DNA from: Pseudomonadota bacterium
Lineage (GTDB): Bacteria > Pseudomonadota > Gammaproteobacteria > Burkholderiales > Burkholderiaceae_C
DNA length: 50,846 bases
Assembly (NCBI GenBank): GCA_018241325.1
Contig: JAFEEB010000026.1
Span: 10,144-60,989, forward strand
Reading direction: 5' to 3'
Below, piece after piece: positions 10,194 through 18,125 of this stretch. The number at the start of each line of letters is the position of its first letter. Position 1 is the first letter of the stretch. The translations under genes were made by a program, and so were the position numbers. The notes below the pieces were generated by a model. The model searched no databases and had not been told where the DNA came from. It saw only the letters and a program-made list of their open reading frames with translations.

Positions 10194-10745
10194 TCAGCGC
10201 TTCTTGCCGGCAGCCGTGGCGCTCTTGGCCACGTTGGTGGCGTTGGTGGCGACGGCGTTGAAGTTGGCTTCGGCCATGTCGGTGGCTTGCTTGACGGCTT
10301 TTTGCACCGATTCGAAGGCGTTGTTGGCGGCGGCCACGGCGCTCTTCATCATGGCAACGGCGGTGTCCGAGCCGGCCGGGGCGTTCTTGGTGGCGCTGTC
10401 CACCAGCGAGGCGAATTGCGCTTGGCTCTCGGCCACTTTGGCTTCGACGGCCTTGCTGAATTCGCTGCTGGTGCCCGAAGCGATGTCATACAGATGACGG
10501 CTGTAGGCGGCGGTTTTTTCGGCCAGGGGTTGCAGCATGCCGGCTTGCAGCGTCAGCAGCTCTTGCACGTCGCGCACCGACAGCAGGGCTTGCGCGTGGG
10601 ACTGCGACTCGGTCAGGGCGGCCTTGGTGGCTTGCAGGTTCAGCTCGATCAGCTTTTCCACGCCTTCGAAGGCCTTGTTGGTCAGGCCGTTGAGGGTTTC
10701 GAGGTTGGCTTTTTGCGAGGCCAGGAATTGGTCAGGGGTCAACAT
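10194..10745 (-). CDS. phaP: Phasin family protein
   Basis: This 183-residue, Ala/Lys/Glu-rich, almost wholly alpha-helical protein begins [20 protein letters not shown] and contains [19 protein letters not shown], the classical phasin_2 signature. It ends in a Lys/Arg tail (SATAAGKKR). Phasins coat polyhydroxyalkanoate granules and control their size. A good ribosome site (AGGAG, read on the minus strand at about 10753-10757) precedes the start. A PHA synthase lies at the other end of the window. TGC-rich palindromes upstream could be PhaR sites. Confidence 0.93.
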   Translation of the reverse strand: MLTPDQFLASQKANLETLNGLTNKAFEGVEKLIELNLQATKAALTESQSHAQALLSVRDVQELLTLQAGMLQPLAEKTAAYSRHLYDIASGTSSEFSKAVEAKVAESQAQFASLVDSATKNAPAGSDTAVAMMKSAVAAANNAFESVQKAVKQATDMAEANFNAVATNATNVAKSATAAGKKR

Positions 10746-10806
10746 GATGGAAATCTCCTACAGTGGATGGGATATGGTTGGATGCCGCCCCTCAACCACT
10801 TCTTAT

Positions 10807-10822
10807 GTTGCAGTGCAGCATG
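10807..10822 (-). promoter_or_regulatory. TGC-rich candidate PhaR site upstream of phaP
   Basis: On the minus strand this reads TGCTGCACTGCAACA, an imperfect palindrome of TGC/GCA half-sites about 62 bases before the phaP start. TGC-rich sequences are described for PhaR-type repressors; the assignment here is inferred. Confidence 0.4.
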
Positions 10823-10872
10823 GGACGAATTTTAGGGGAAACCCGAAGGAAATCAAGGCGTTTTGACGTCTT

Positions 10873-10892
10873 GCTGCATTTTTAGATGCAGC
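10873..10892. promoter_or_regulatory. Inverted repeat in the phaP / nitroreductase divergent region
   Basis: GCTGCAT (10873-10879) and ATGCAGC (10886-10892) are perfect inverted arms with a 6-base AT-rich spacer. It could be a second PhaR-like site or an operator for the nitroreductase. Confidence 0.35.
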
Positions 10893-10965
10893 GGTCTAAC
10901 CGGTGGGCACGCTTGGCGGACGGCCCGGCGCGAACCCGGGCAAGGCCGCTGGCAAAATGGGTTGA

Positions 10966-11685
10966 ATGTCTCAACTGAAAGCCCCGATCGCCGATGCGGC
11001 CAGCGTGGATGCGGCCATCGAAAACCGCTTTTGCGTGCGCGCGTTCTCGCCTGCACCCGTGCCGCGCCAGAGCATCGAGGCCATCTTGCGTGTGGCCTCG
11101 CGCAGCCCCTCGGGCACCAATGCCCAGCCCTGGCAGGTTTATGTGCTGCAGGGGGCCAGCCGCGACGCGCTGGTCGAAAAGGTGTGCGCCGCCTACGACG
11201 AGGGCTACCGCAATCCGGCGGCCGCGGCGCGGTTTCAGGAGGAGTACGACTACTACCCGCGCCAGTGGATCGACCCCTATCTGGCGCGCCGGCGCGAAAA
11301 CGGCTGGAGCCTGTACGGCCTGCTGGGCATCGCCAAGGGCGACAAGGAAAAAATGCACGCGCAGCATCGGCGCAACTTCCGTTTCTTCGACGCGCCGGTG
11401 GGCCTGATCTTCACCATCGACCGCGTGATGGGTGCGGGCTCGCTGCTGGACTGCGGCATGTTCCTGCAAAACATCATGGTGGCCGCCCGCGCGCGCGGCC
11501 TGCACACCTGCCCGCAGGCGGCGTGGAACCACTACGGCTCGATCATCTTGCCGCACATCGGCGCCAGTGCCGAGGAAAAGATCGTCTGCGGCATGGCGCT
11601 GGGCTGGGCCGACGAGGCGGCGCGGGTCAATACCTTCCAGACGCCGCGCGAACCGGTGGAGGGCTTCACGCGCTGGCTCGAATAA
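10966..11685 (+). CDS. Nitroreductase family protein
   Basis: This 239-residue FMN enzyme family member shows the typical N-terminal ENRFCVRAFSPAPVP, the FMN-phosphate-contacting SRSPSGTNAQPWQ, and a C-terminal GMALGWADEAARVN region where nitroreductases have the CGMALGYAD motif. These enzymes reduce nitroaromatics or quinones with NAD(P)H; the natural substrate is not evident. It is followed 66 bases later by pncB. Confidence 0.9.
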   Translation: MSQLKAPIADAASVDAAIENRFCVRAFSPAPVPRQSIEAILRVASRSPSGTNAQPWQVYVLQGASRDALVEKVCAAYDEGYRNPAAAARFQEEYDYYPRQWIDPYLARRRENGWSLYGLLGIAKGDKEKMHAQHRRNFRFFDAPVGLIFTIDRVMGAGSLLDCGMFLQNIMVAARARGLHTCPQAAWNHYGSIILPHIGASAEEKIVCGMALGWADEAARVNTFQTPREPVEGFTRWLE

Positions 11686-11751
11686 ACCGCGCGGCTACAC
11701 TGGGGCAAGCGCAGCCGCGGCGCCCCACGACGAGGAAGACAAAAGGGTCCC

Positions 11752-12981
11752 ATGATCATCGAAAGCCTGCTCGACACCGACCTGTACAAGTTCACCATGA
11801 TGCAGGCCGTGCTGCATCAGTTTCCGGGCGCGCAGGTGGAGTACAAGTTTCGCTGCCGCACGCCGGGCGTGCAATTGGCGCCCTACGTCCACGAGATCCA
11901 CGACGAGTTGCGCCACCTGTGCAGCCTGCGCTTTTCCGATGACGAGCTGGCCTACATGCGCGGCATGCGCTTCATCAAGAGCGACTTCATCGACTTCCTG
12001 GGCCTGTTTCGCCTGAACGAGCAGCACATCGCGCTTTCCCCGCAGGACGACGGCGCCATCGACATCCGCGTGCGCGGCCCCTGGCTGCACACCATCTTGT
12101 TCGAGATTCCGGTGCTGTCCATCATCAGCGAGGTCTACTTTCGCAACACGGCGCCGCAGCTGGACCTGGCCGAGGGCCGCCGGCGCCTGGCCGCCAAGAT
12201 CGATCTGCTGAAGGCCCCTGGCCTGGCCGAGCTGAAGATCGCCGACTACGGCACGCGCCGGCGTTTTTCGCGCACCTGGCAGCGCGAGGTCTTGCAAACG
12301 CTGCTGCGGCGCCTGGGCACGGGGGACGCGGGCCAGTTCACCGGCACCAGCAACGTGCTGTTTGCCCAGCAGATGGGCCTGCGCCCCATGGGCACCATGG
12401 CGCACGAGTATTTGCAAGCCTGCCAAGCGCTGGGACCGCGCCTGCGCGACACGCAGGTGTTCGGCTTCGAGAAATGGGCGCAGGAGTACCGGGGCGATCT
12501 GGGCATCGCGCTGTCGGACGTGTACGGCATGAACGCCTTTTTGCGCGACTTCGACATGTACTTTTGCAAGCTGTTCGACGGCGCGCGCCACGACTCGGGC
12601 GACCCCTTTGTGTGGGGCGAGCGCATGATTGAGCACTACAAGGCCAACCGGTGCGATCCGCGCACCAAGACGCTGATCTTCAGCGACGGCCTGACGATTC
12701 CGCGCTGCATCGAGTTGTTCGAGCGCTTTCACGGCCGCGTGCAGGTGGCCTTTGGCGTGGGCACCAACCTGACCAACGACCTGGGCCCCGAGGCGCTGCA
12801 ACTGGTGCTGAAGATGGTGCAATGCAACGGCCAGCCGGTGGCCAAGATCTCGGACACGCCCGGCAAGACCATGGTCGAGGACGAAGGCTATCTGGCCTAT
12901 CTGCGCCAGGTGTTTGACCTGCCCGCGCTGCCCGCGCCAGGCAATGGCCCGGTGATCCGGGCGGCGCCGGTGATGATGTAA
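11752..12981 (+). CDS. pncB: Nicotinate phosphoribosyltransferase
   Basis: This 409-residue enzyme converts nicotinate and PRPP to nicotinate mononucleotide in NAD salvage. Characteristic segments are the N-terminal [18 protein letters not shown], the phosphorylatable-histidine region [10 protein letters not shown], and the PRPP-site part [12 protein letters not shown]. Length matches proteobacterial PncB (about 400). The RES toxin encoded elsewhere in the window belongs to a family that degrades NAD+, but no regulatory link is visible. Confidence 0.96.
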   Translation: MIIESLLDTDLYKFTMMQAVLHQFPGAQVEYKFRCRTPGVQLAPYVHEIHDELRHLCSLRFSDDELAYMRGMRFIKSDFIDFLGLFRLNEQHIALSPQDDGAIDIRVRGPWLHTILFEIPVLSIISEVYFRNTAPQLDLAEGRRRLAAKIDLLKAPGLAELKIADYGTRRRFSRTWQREVLQTLLRRLGTGDAGQFTGTSNVLFAQQMGLRPMGTMAHEYLQACQALGPRLRDTQVFGFEKWAQEYRGDLGIALSDVYGMNAFLRDFDMYFCKLFDGARHDSGDPFVWGERMIEHYKANRCDPRTKTLIFSDGLTIPRCIELFERFHGRVQVAFGVGTNLTNDLGPEALQLVLKMVQCNGQPVAKISDTPGKTMVEDEGYLAYLRQVFDLPALPAPGNGPVIRAAPVMM

Positions 12982-12982
12982 C

Positions 12983-13046
12983 ACTATCAATATAATAGCT
13001 TCTTGCGCTTGCCTGGCGGGCGCTGCATGCCGATTCAATAAAAATC
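12983..13046 (-). repeat. Dispersed repeat family A, copy between pncB and the antiporter
   Basis: Read on the minus strand: a GCAGCGC block, a short variable loop, then CAAGCGCAAGAAGCTATTAT. It fills the whole gap between the pncB stop and the next start. Confidence 0.75.
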
Positions 13047-13047
13047 C

Positions 13048-14508
13048 ATGACTCAACCTCCCGCCCGCACCCGCACCCGCACCCGCACCCAACTGCCGTG
13101 CCACCCCTTGCGCAAGGTGCTGGCGCTGGCGCTGGCGCTGCTGGCGCTGGCGGCGCCGGTCCAAGCCGCCGGCCTGGACGGCAGCCAGCTGTCGGCCTTG
13201 TGGGGCGTGCCCTTCGTCGGCATCCTGCTGTCGATCGCCGTGTGGCCGCTGGTGGGGCCGCATTTCTGGCACCACCACTTTGGCAAGATTGCAGCAGCCT
13301 GGTCGCTGGCCTTTCTGCTGCCGTTCGCCATCGTGTTTGGCGCGCACACGGCGCTGGCCGGCCTGGTGCATGCCCTGGTGGCCGAATACATCCCCTTCAT
13401 CCTGCTGCTGGCGGCGCTGTTCGCCGTCTCGGGCGGCATCTACGTGCGCGGCAACTTGCACGGCACGCCGCTGCTCAACACCGGCATTCTGCTGATCGGC
13501 GGCGTGCTGGCCAGCTTCATGGGCACCACGGGTGCGTCGATGCTGCTGATCCGCCCGCTGATCCGCGCCAACGACAACCGCAAGAGCTGCGCGCACGTGG
13601 TGATCTTCTTCATCTTCATCGTCAGCAACATCGGCGGCTCGCTCACGCCGCTGGGCGACCCACCCTTGTTCCTGGGCTTTTTGAAGGGCGTCACGTTCTT
13701 TTGGACCGTCGATCACGTCTACAAGGAGACCTTGTTCCTCACGGTTGTGCTGTTGGCGCTGTTCTACGCGCTGGACAGCTGGCTGTACCGCCAGCAGGGC
13801 GTGACACGGCGCGACCCCACGCCCGACACGCACCGCTTCGGCTTTGACGGCGCCGTCAACTTCGCGCTGCTGGCCGTGGTGGTGGCGCTGGTGCTGATGA
13901 GCGGCCTGTGGAAGAGCCCCGTCGAGTTCGACGTCATGGGCACCGCCGTCGGCCTGCCGGGACTGGTGCGTGACATCGGCCTCATCGTGGTCACGTTGGT
14001 GTCGCTGGCCGTCACGCCGCGCCAAGTGCACGAAGACAACCAGTTCGGCTGGGGCCCCATGCAGGAGGTGGCCAAGCTGTTTGCCGGCATCTTCCTGACC
14101 ATCATCCCCGTCATTGCCATGCTGCAAGCGGGGGTGGACGGGCCCTTCGGCGCGATCGTGCGCGCCGTCACCGATGCCGACGGCACGCCCAACTCGGCGG
14201 CCTACTTCTGGGCCACCGGCCTCCTGAGCTCGGTGCTGGACAACGCGCCCACCTACCTGGTGTTCTTCAACACCGCCGGCGGCGACGCCGCGCACCTGAT
14301 GGGGCCGATGGCCGAAACCCTGGCCGCCATCAGCGCCGGCGCCGTGTTCATGGGCGCCAACACTTACATCGGCAACGCCCCCAACCTGATGGTCAAGGCC
14401 ATCGCCGAGGACCGCGGCGTGACGATGCCCAGCTTCTTCGGCTACATGGCCTGGAGCGGCGGCATTCTCATTCCGCTGTTCCTGATCGTCACCTGGCTGT
14501 TCTTCTGA
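13048..14508 (+). CDS. Sodium:proton antiporter / CitT-ArsB-NhaD superfamily transporter
   Basis: The protein has 486 residues. A basic N-terminus contains an RTRTRTRT tract from a hexamer repeat, followed by a signal-like helix (VLALALALLALAAPVQA) and about eleven further membrane helices. Family motifs include FMGTTGASMLLIRPL, NIGGSLTPLGDPPLFLGF, SSVLDNAPTYLVFF and the terminal GANTYIGNAPNLMVK. These are the helix-break motifs of the ion transporter superfamily that includes NhaD and ArsB. Na+/H+ exchange is the likeliest role, but the ion is inferred from family only. The stop is 1 base before the nagZ start, so the two are probably cotranscribed. Confidence 0.85.
   Translation: MTQPPARTRTRTRTQLPCHPLRKVLALALALLALAAPVQAAGLDGSQLSALWGVPFVGILLSIAVWPLVGPHFWHHHFGKIAAAWSLAFLLPFAIVFGAHTALAGLVHALVAEYIPFILLLAALFAVSGGIYVRGNLHGTPLLNTGILLIGGVLASFMGTTGASMLLIRPLIRANDNRKSCAHVVIFFIFIVSNIGGSLTPLGDPPLFLGFLKGVTFFWTVDHVYKETLFLTVVLLALFYALDSWLYRQQGVTRRDPTPDTHRFGFDGAVNFALLAVVVALVLMSGLWKSPVEFDVMGTAVGLPGLVRDIGLIVVTLVSLAVTPRQVHEDNQFGWGPMQEVAKLFAGIFLTIIPVIAMLQAGVDGPFGAIVRAVTDADGTPNSAAYFWATGLLSSVLDNAPTYLVFFNTAGGDAAHLMGPMAETLAAISAGAVFMGANTYIGNAPNLMVKAIAEDRGVTMPSFFGYMAWSGGILIPLFLIVTWLFF
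13061..13092 (+). repeat. Tandem CCGCAC hexamers in the antiporter N-terminus
   Basis: About four and a half perfect copies of the hexamer encode alternating Arg-Thr. Copy-number change would keep the frame. Confidence 0.75.
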
Positions 14509-14509
14509 C

Positions 14510-15568
14510 ATGCCCCGGCACGCCCCCCTCATCATCGACGTTGCCGGCACGCAGCTCACCGACGTGGATCGCCAGCGTTTGGCGCACCCGCTGGTGGGCG
14601 GGCTGATTTTGTTTGCGCGCAACTGGGAGGGCCGCGCGCAGCTCACCGCCCTGTGCGCCGCCGTCAAGCGTTTGCGGCCCGATTTGCTGATTGCGGTGGA
14701 CCACGAAGGCGGGCGCGTGCAGCGCTTTCGCAGCGATGGTTTCACCCACCTGCCGCCCATGCGGCGCCTGGGCGAGCTGTGGATGCAGGACCCCCTGCGC
14801 GCGCAGGACGCGGCCACGGCTTGCGGCCGCGTGCTGGGTGCGGAATTGCGGGCCTGCGGGGTGGACTTGTCCTTCATTCCCGTGCTGGACCTCGACTGGG
14901 GGCCCAGCGGGGTGATCGGCGACCGCGCCTTTCACGCCGATGCGCGCGTGGTGACCCTGCTGGCCAAGGGCGTGATGCACGGCCTGCTGCAAGCGGGCAT
15001 GGCGCATTGCGCCAAGCACTTTCCGGGCCATGGCTTCGTGGCGGCGGACTCGCACGTGGCCGTGCCGCGCGATGCACGCCCGCTCAAGGCCATCTTGCAG
15101 CAGGATGCCGCGCCCTACGGCTGGCTGGCGTCGGTGCTCACCGCCGTGATGCCCGCGCACGTCATCTACACCCGCGTGGACCGGCGCCCCGCGGGCTTCT
15201 CAAAGCGCTGGCTGCAGGCCATCTTGCGCGAGCAGCTGGGCTTCGATGGCGCCATCATCAGCGACGATCTCAGCATGGCCGGCGCGCGCCAGATCGAGGG
15301 CGTCACCGTCGGTCCGGCCGATGCCGTGCTGGCCGCGCTGGATGCGGGCTGCGATCTGGCCCTGCTGTGCAACCAGTCGCTGGGGCAGGGCGCCGTGATC
15401 GACGACGCCATCGAGGCGCTGGCGCGCGCCCAGTTGCAAGGCCGCTGGCAGCCCGGCGCCGCCAGCGGCCAGCGCCGCATGGCCCTGTTGCCTGCGGGTG
15501 CAGCGCCCGACTGGGGCACGCTGATGCGCGCGCCGGCCTATATTCACGCCTTGGAACGTCTGCCTTGA
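14510..15568 (+). CDS. nagZ: Beta-N-acetylhexosaminidase (peptidoglycan recycling)
   Basis: This 352-residue GH3 enzyme removes N-acetylglucosamine from GlcNAc-anhydroMurNAc peptides in the cytoplasm. It contains LIAVDHEGGRVQRF near the N-terminus, the GH3 motif KHFPGHG with the flexible-loop Asp-His (DSHVAVPRD), and the nucleophile region DDLSMAGA. Length fits NagZ (about 340). It starts 1 base after the antiporter stop. Confidence 0.96.
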   Translation: MPRHAPLIIDVAGTQLTDVDRQRLAHPLVGGLILFARNWEGRAQLTALCAAVKRLRPDLLIAVDHEGGRVQRFRSDGFTHLPPMRRLGELWMQDPLRAQDAATACGRVLGAELRACGVDLSFIPVLDLDWGPSGVIGDRAFHADARVVTLLAKGVMHGLLQAGMAHCAKHFPGHGFVAADSHVAVPRDARPLKAILQQDAAPYGWLASVLTAVMPAHVIYTRVDRRPAGFSKRWLQAILREQLGFDGAIISDDLSMAGARQIEGVTVGPADAVLAALDAGCDLALLCNQSLGQGAVIDDAIEALARAQLQGRWQPGAASGQRRMALLPAGAAPDWGTLMRAPAYIHALERLP

Positions 15569-15599
15569 AACTTTGGGCATTGCCCCGACTCTGATCGAC

Positions 15600-16001
15600 A
15601 TGACTCAAACGCCTTACGGATTTTTGCCGCCGTCTGCATCTTCGCCCGGCAACCCGCTGGAGCGCTTGCTGGCGCGCGTCGTCGGCTGGCTGGGTTGGGC
15701 CGTGCTGATGGCGCTGGGGCTGGTCTTTGTCGTCAGCCTGTTGTTCTGGCTGGTGGTGATGGTCGTGTACAGCCTGGTGTCGGGCTGGATCACCGGGCGT
15801 CCGGCCACCGTCACCGTGCTGTGTCAGCGCTACCGCGCCATGGCACGCCAGCACTGGCCGCGGCGCCCTGCCGGTCAGCCGGCCTCCAGCACCCCCCGCG
15901 CCGACGCGGCGCAGGCCACCGGTGCGTCGATGGACACCGGCGTGCAGGACGTGGGCTGGCGCGAGGTGCGCGAGCCGCAGCAGGCGCCGCGCCAGGACTG
16001 A
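15600..16001 (+). CDS. Small membrane protein of unknown function
   Basis: This 133-residue protein starts at ATG 15600 and gives MTQTPYGFLPPS. Residues 28-60 form a strong hydrophobic hairpin or long helix (AVLMALGLVFVVSLLFWLVV). A basic cytoplasmic segment (YRAMARQHWPRRPAG) and a polar tail follow. I do not recognise a family. It lies 31 bases after nagZ on the same strand. Confidence 0.6.
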   Translation: MTQTPYGFLPPSASSPGNPLERLLARVVGWLGWAVLMALGLVFVVSLLFWLVVMVVYSLVSGWITGRPATVTVLCQRYRAMARQHWPRRPAGQPASSTPRADAAQATGASMDTGVQDVGWREVREPQQAPRQD

Positions 16002-16013
16002 GCGGCATCGGCC

Positions 16014-16229
16014 GCCCGGTCGTTGGTCTTTCGAGAGCATGCCGCTGGCGGTGCAGGGCAGCGTGCAGCTCGCACCGATCACCCACTTCGTCAGGCTGGG
16101 CAGCGCTGTCCTGTTTCGCGGCATCGGCTTCTCGACGTGGTCTGGCCGCAGCTCCTCGCGCTCGCCGTCATCGGCGCGGCGCTGTTCGCGTTCTCGCTGG
16201 CGCGCTTTCGCAAGACCATCGCGCAGGTG
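16014..16229 (+). pseudogene. Remnant of an ABC-2 type transporter permease (C-terminal end, frameshifted)
   Basis: Two adjoining frames together read like the C-terminus of an ABC-2 permease. In the first frame, from about 16033, comes ESMPLAVQGSVQLAPITHFV and then RLGSAVLFRGIGF. After a frameshift near 16130, the next frame gives DVVWPQLLALAVIGAALFAF and then SLARFRKTI. The order matches the end of YhhJ/YbhR-like permeases (GG..P.ESMP ... THFV ... FRGAG ... DVVWPQ). The N-terminal 300 or so residues are absent, so this is a decayed fragment left in front of the phosphotransacylase gene. Confidence 0.75.
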
Positions 16230-16268
16230 GCTTGCGGCATTTCGCAAGACGACCATCAGGCGACCATC

Positions 16269-17225
16269 GTGACTTCGAACGACTCCACCCAACCCGGCGC
16301 CAGCCAGGGCGCCACCTTGCGCGGCGTCGATCGGCTCATCGCCCATGTGCGCGGCCTGCCCGCGGTGCGCATGGCGGTCGTCCACCCCTGCGACGCGCTC
16401 AGCCTGGGCGGCGCCATGGACGCACGCGATGCCGGCGTCATCGTCCCCGTGCTGGTCGCACCCGAAGCCAAGCTGCGCAGCGTGGCCGCCGACGCCGGCA
16501 TCGACATCACCGGCTGCGAGATCATCGACGCGCCGCACAGCCACGCCGCCGCGGCCACCGCCGCGCGCCTGGCCGGCAAGGGGGAAGTCCAGGCCATCAT
16601 GAAAGGCAGCCTGCACAGCGACGAACTGCTCGGCGCCATCTTGGCACCGGACGCCGGCCTGCGCACCGAGCGCCGCCTGACCCACTGCTTCATCATGGAG
16701 ACGGCCAGCTACCCGCGGCCCTTCATCATCACCGATGCGGCGATCAACATCGCCCCGACGCTGTCCGAGAAGGCCGACATCGTGCGCAACGCCATCGAGC
16801 TGGCGCATGTCATCGGTGTGGCCGAACCCCGCGTGGCCATTCTGGCCGCCGTCGAGACGGTGAACCCGCACATGCAGGCGACGCTGGATGCGGCCGCGCT
16901 GTGCAAGATGGCCGACCGCGGCCAGATCACGGGCGGCCTGCTCGACGGCCCGCTGGCCTTCGACAACGCCGTCTCGCCCGAGGCCGCACGCGTCAAGGGC
17001 ATCAAGTCACCGGTCGCCGGCCGCGCCGACATTCTGGTGGTGCCCGACCTGGAAAGCGGCAACATGCTGGCCAAGCAGCTCGAATACCTGGGCGGCGCCA
17101 GCAGCGCCGGCATCGTCCTGGGCGCGCGCGTGCCCGTGGTGCTCACCAGCCGCGCCGACTCGCGCCAGTCTCGGCTGGCCTCGTGCGCCATTGCCGTGAT
17201 GCTGGCGCAACCGGCGCGCGCCTGA
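16269..17225 (+). CDS. Phosphate acetyl/butyryltransferase
   Basis: The protein is 318 residues from GTG 16269; an open frame extends upstream but runs through the decayed ABC permease. It belongs to the Pta/Ptb acyltransferase family: AVVHPCDALSLGGAMDA, VQAIMKGSLHSDELLGAIL, the segment RRLTHCFIMETASYP, DAAINIAPTLSEKADI and NMLAKQLEYLGGASSAGIVL. The enzyme transfers acyl groups between CoA and phosphate. Related Burkholderiales proteins carry an N-terminal MaoC hydratase domain; it is missing here. The next genes are fabI and an acetate kinase, giving acyl-CoA to acyl-phosphate to ATP plus acid. Confidence 0.88.
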   Translation: MTSNDSTQPGASQGATLRGVDRLIAHVRGLPAVRMAVVHPCDALSLGGAMDARDAGVIVPVLVAPEAKLRSVAADAGIDITGCEIIDAPHSHAAAATAARLAGKGEVQAIMKGSLHSDELLGAILAPDAGLRTERRLTHCFIMETASYPRPFIITDAAINIAPTLSEKADIVRNAIELAHVIGVAEPRVAILAAVETVNPHMQATLDAAALCKMADRGQITGGLLDGPLAFDNAVSPEAARVKGIKSPVAGRADILVVPDLESGNMLAKQLEYLGGASSAGIVLGARVPVVLTSRADSRQSRLASCAIAVMLAQPARA

Positions 17226-17243
17226 GCCGGTCACGGGCGATCC

Positions 17244-18017
17244 ATGAACCCCAACCCCTTCAGCCTGGCCGGCAGGAAAGGCCTGATTCTCGGCATCGCC
17301 AATGACAGCAGCATCGCCTTTGGCTGCGCGCGCCTGGCACGCCGCATGGGCGCCGAAGTCGTGGCGTCGTGCCAGGGCGACAAGGCACGCGGCTTCGTCG
17401 AGCCACACACTCGGCCGCTGGGCATCGAGCTGATCGACTGCGACGTGCAGACGCCCGGTGCTCTTGAATCCGCGGTATCGCACGCGGCGCGCAGGCTTGG
17501 GACGCTGGACTTCGTCATCCACTCCATCGCCTGGGCGCCGCTGGCCGACCTGCATGGCGAGGTGATGGACAGTTCGCGCGAGGGCTTTGCCCAGGCCATG
17601 GACATTTCGTGCCACAGCTTCGCGCGCCTCGCTCGTCTGTGCGCGCCACACATGCCCGCCGGCGGCAGCCTGCTGGCCATGAGCTACCTGGGCTCCAACG
17701 AGGCCGTGCTCAACTATGGCCTGATGGGGCCGGTCAAGGCCGCACTCGAGTCCATGGTGCGCTACCTAGCCATGGAGCTGGGGCCCGGCAACATCCGCGT
17801 GCATGCCGTCTCGCCCGGTCCCATCCTGACGCGCGCCGGTTCGGGCATCGCCGACTTCGACGCGCTGATGGCCAGCGCGCGCGCCAAGGCCCCGCTGCGG
17901 CGCCTGGTGACGCTCGACGAGATCGCGCAGCTCAGCGCCTTTCTGTGCATGGATGCCGCCAGCGGCATGAGCGGCCAGACCATCTACGTCGATGGCGGCG
18001 TCCACGCCGTGGACTGA
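17244..18017 (+). CDS. fabI: Enoyl-ACP reductase FabI
   Basis: This 257-residue short-chain-dehydrogenase-fold enzyme reduces trans-2-enoyl-ACP with NADH in fatty acid synthesis. The atypical cofactor motif GLILGIANDSSIAFGCARL is typical of FabI. So are HSIAWAP, the MSYLGSNEAVLNYGLMGPVK stretch with the Tyr-x6-Lys active pair, and the C-terminal SGQTIYVDGGVH. Many FabI proteins in these PHA/Pta clusters are second copies beside the main fatty acid synthesis enzyme; that cannot be judged here. Confidence 0.93.
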   Translation: MNPNPFSLAGRKGLILGIANDSSIAFGCARLARRMGAEVVASCQGDKARGFVEPHTRPLGIELIDCDVQTPGALESAVSHAARRLGTLDFVIHSIAWAPLADLHGEVMDSSREGFAQAMDISCHSFARLARLCAPHMPAGGSLLAMSYLGSNEAVLNYGLMGPVKAALESMVRYLAMELGPGNIRVHAVSPGPILTRAGSGIADFDALMASARAKAPLRRLVTLDEIAQLSAFLCMDAASGMSGQTIYVDGGVHAVD

Positions 18018-18125
18018 AGGCGCTGTTGCCGCCACCGCGAGACCCGACATCCAAGCCCTGCGACAACCCAGCCCGATGCCCCCATCCGTCCAACCCGCAA
18101 TTCAGCGTTTTCCGGAGTCCCGACC

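Noticed and set aside
11695-14877. A 1060-codon minus-strand open frame opposite pncB and the antiporter
   Set aside because: Its composition (Gln/His/Ala/Arg-rich) is that of a shadow frame. The plus-strand genes have clear family motifs and normal starts.
16023-16268. N-terminal extension of the phosphotransacylase
   Set aside because: The extension reads as the second-frame part of a decayed ABC-2 permease, so the start is placed at GTG 16269.
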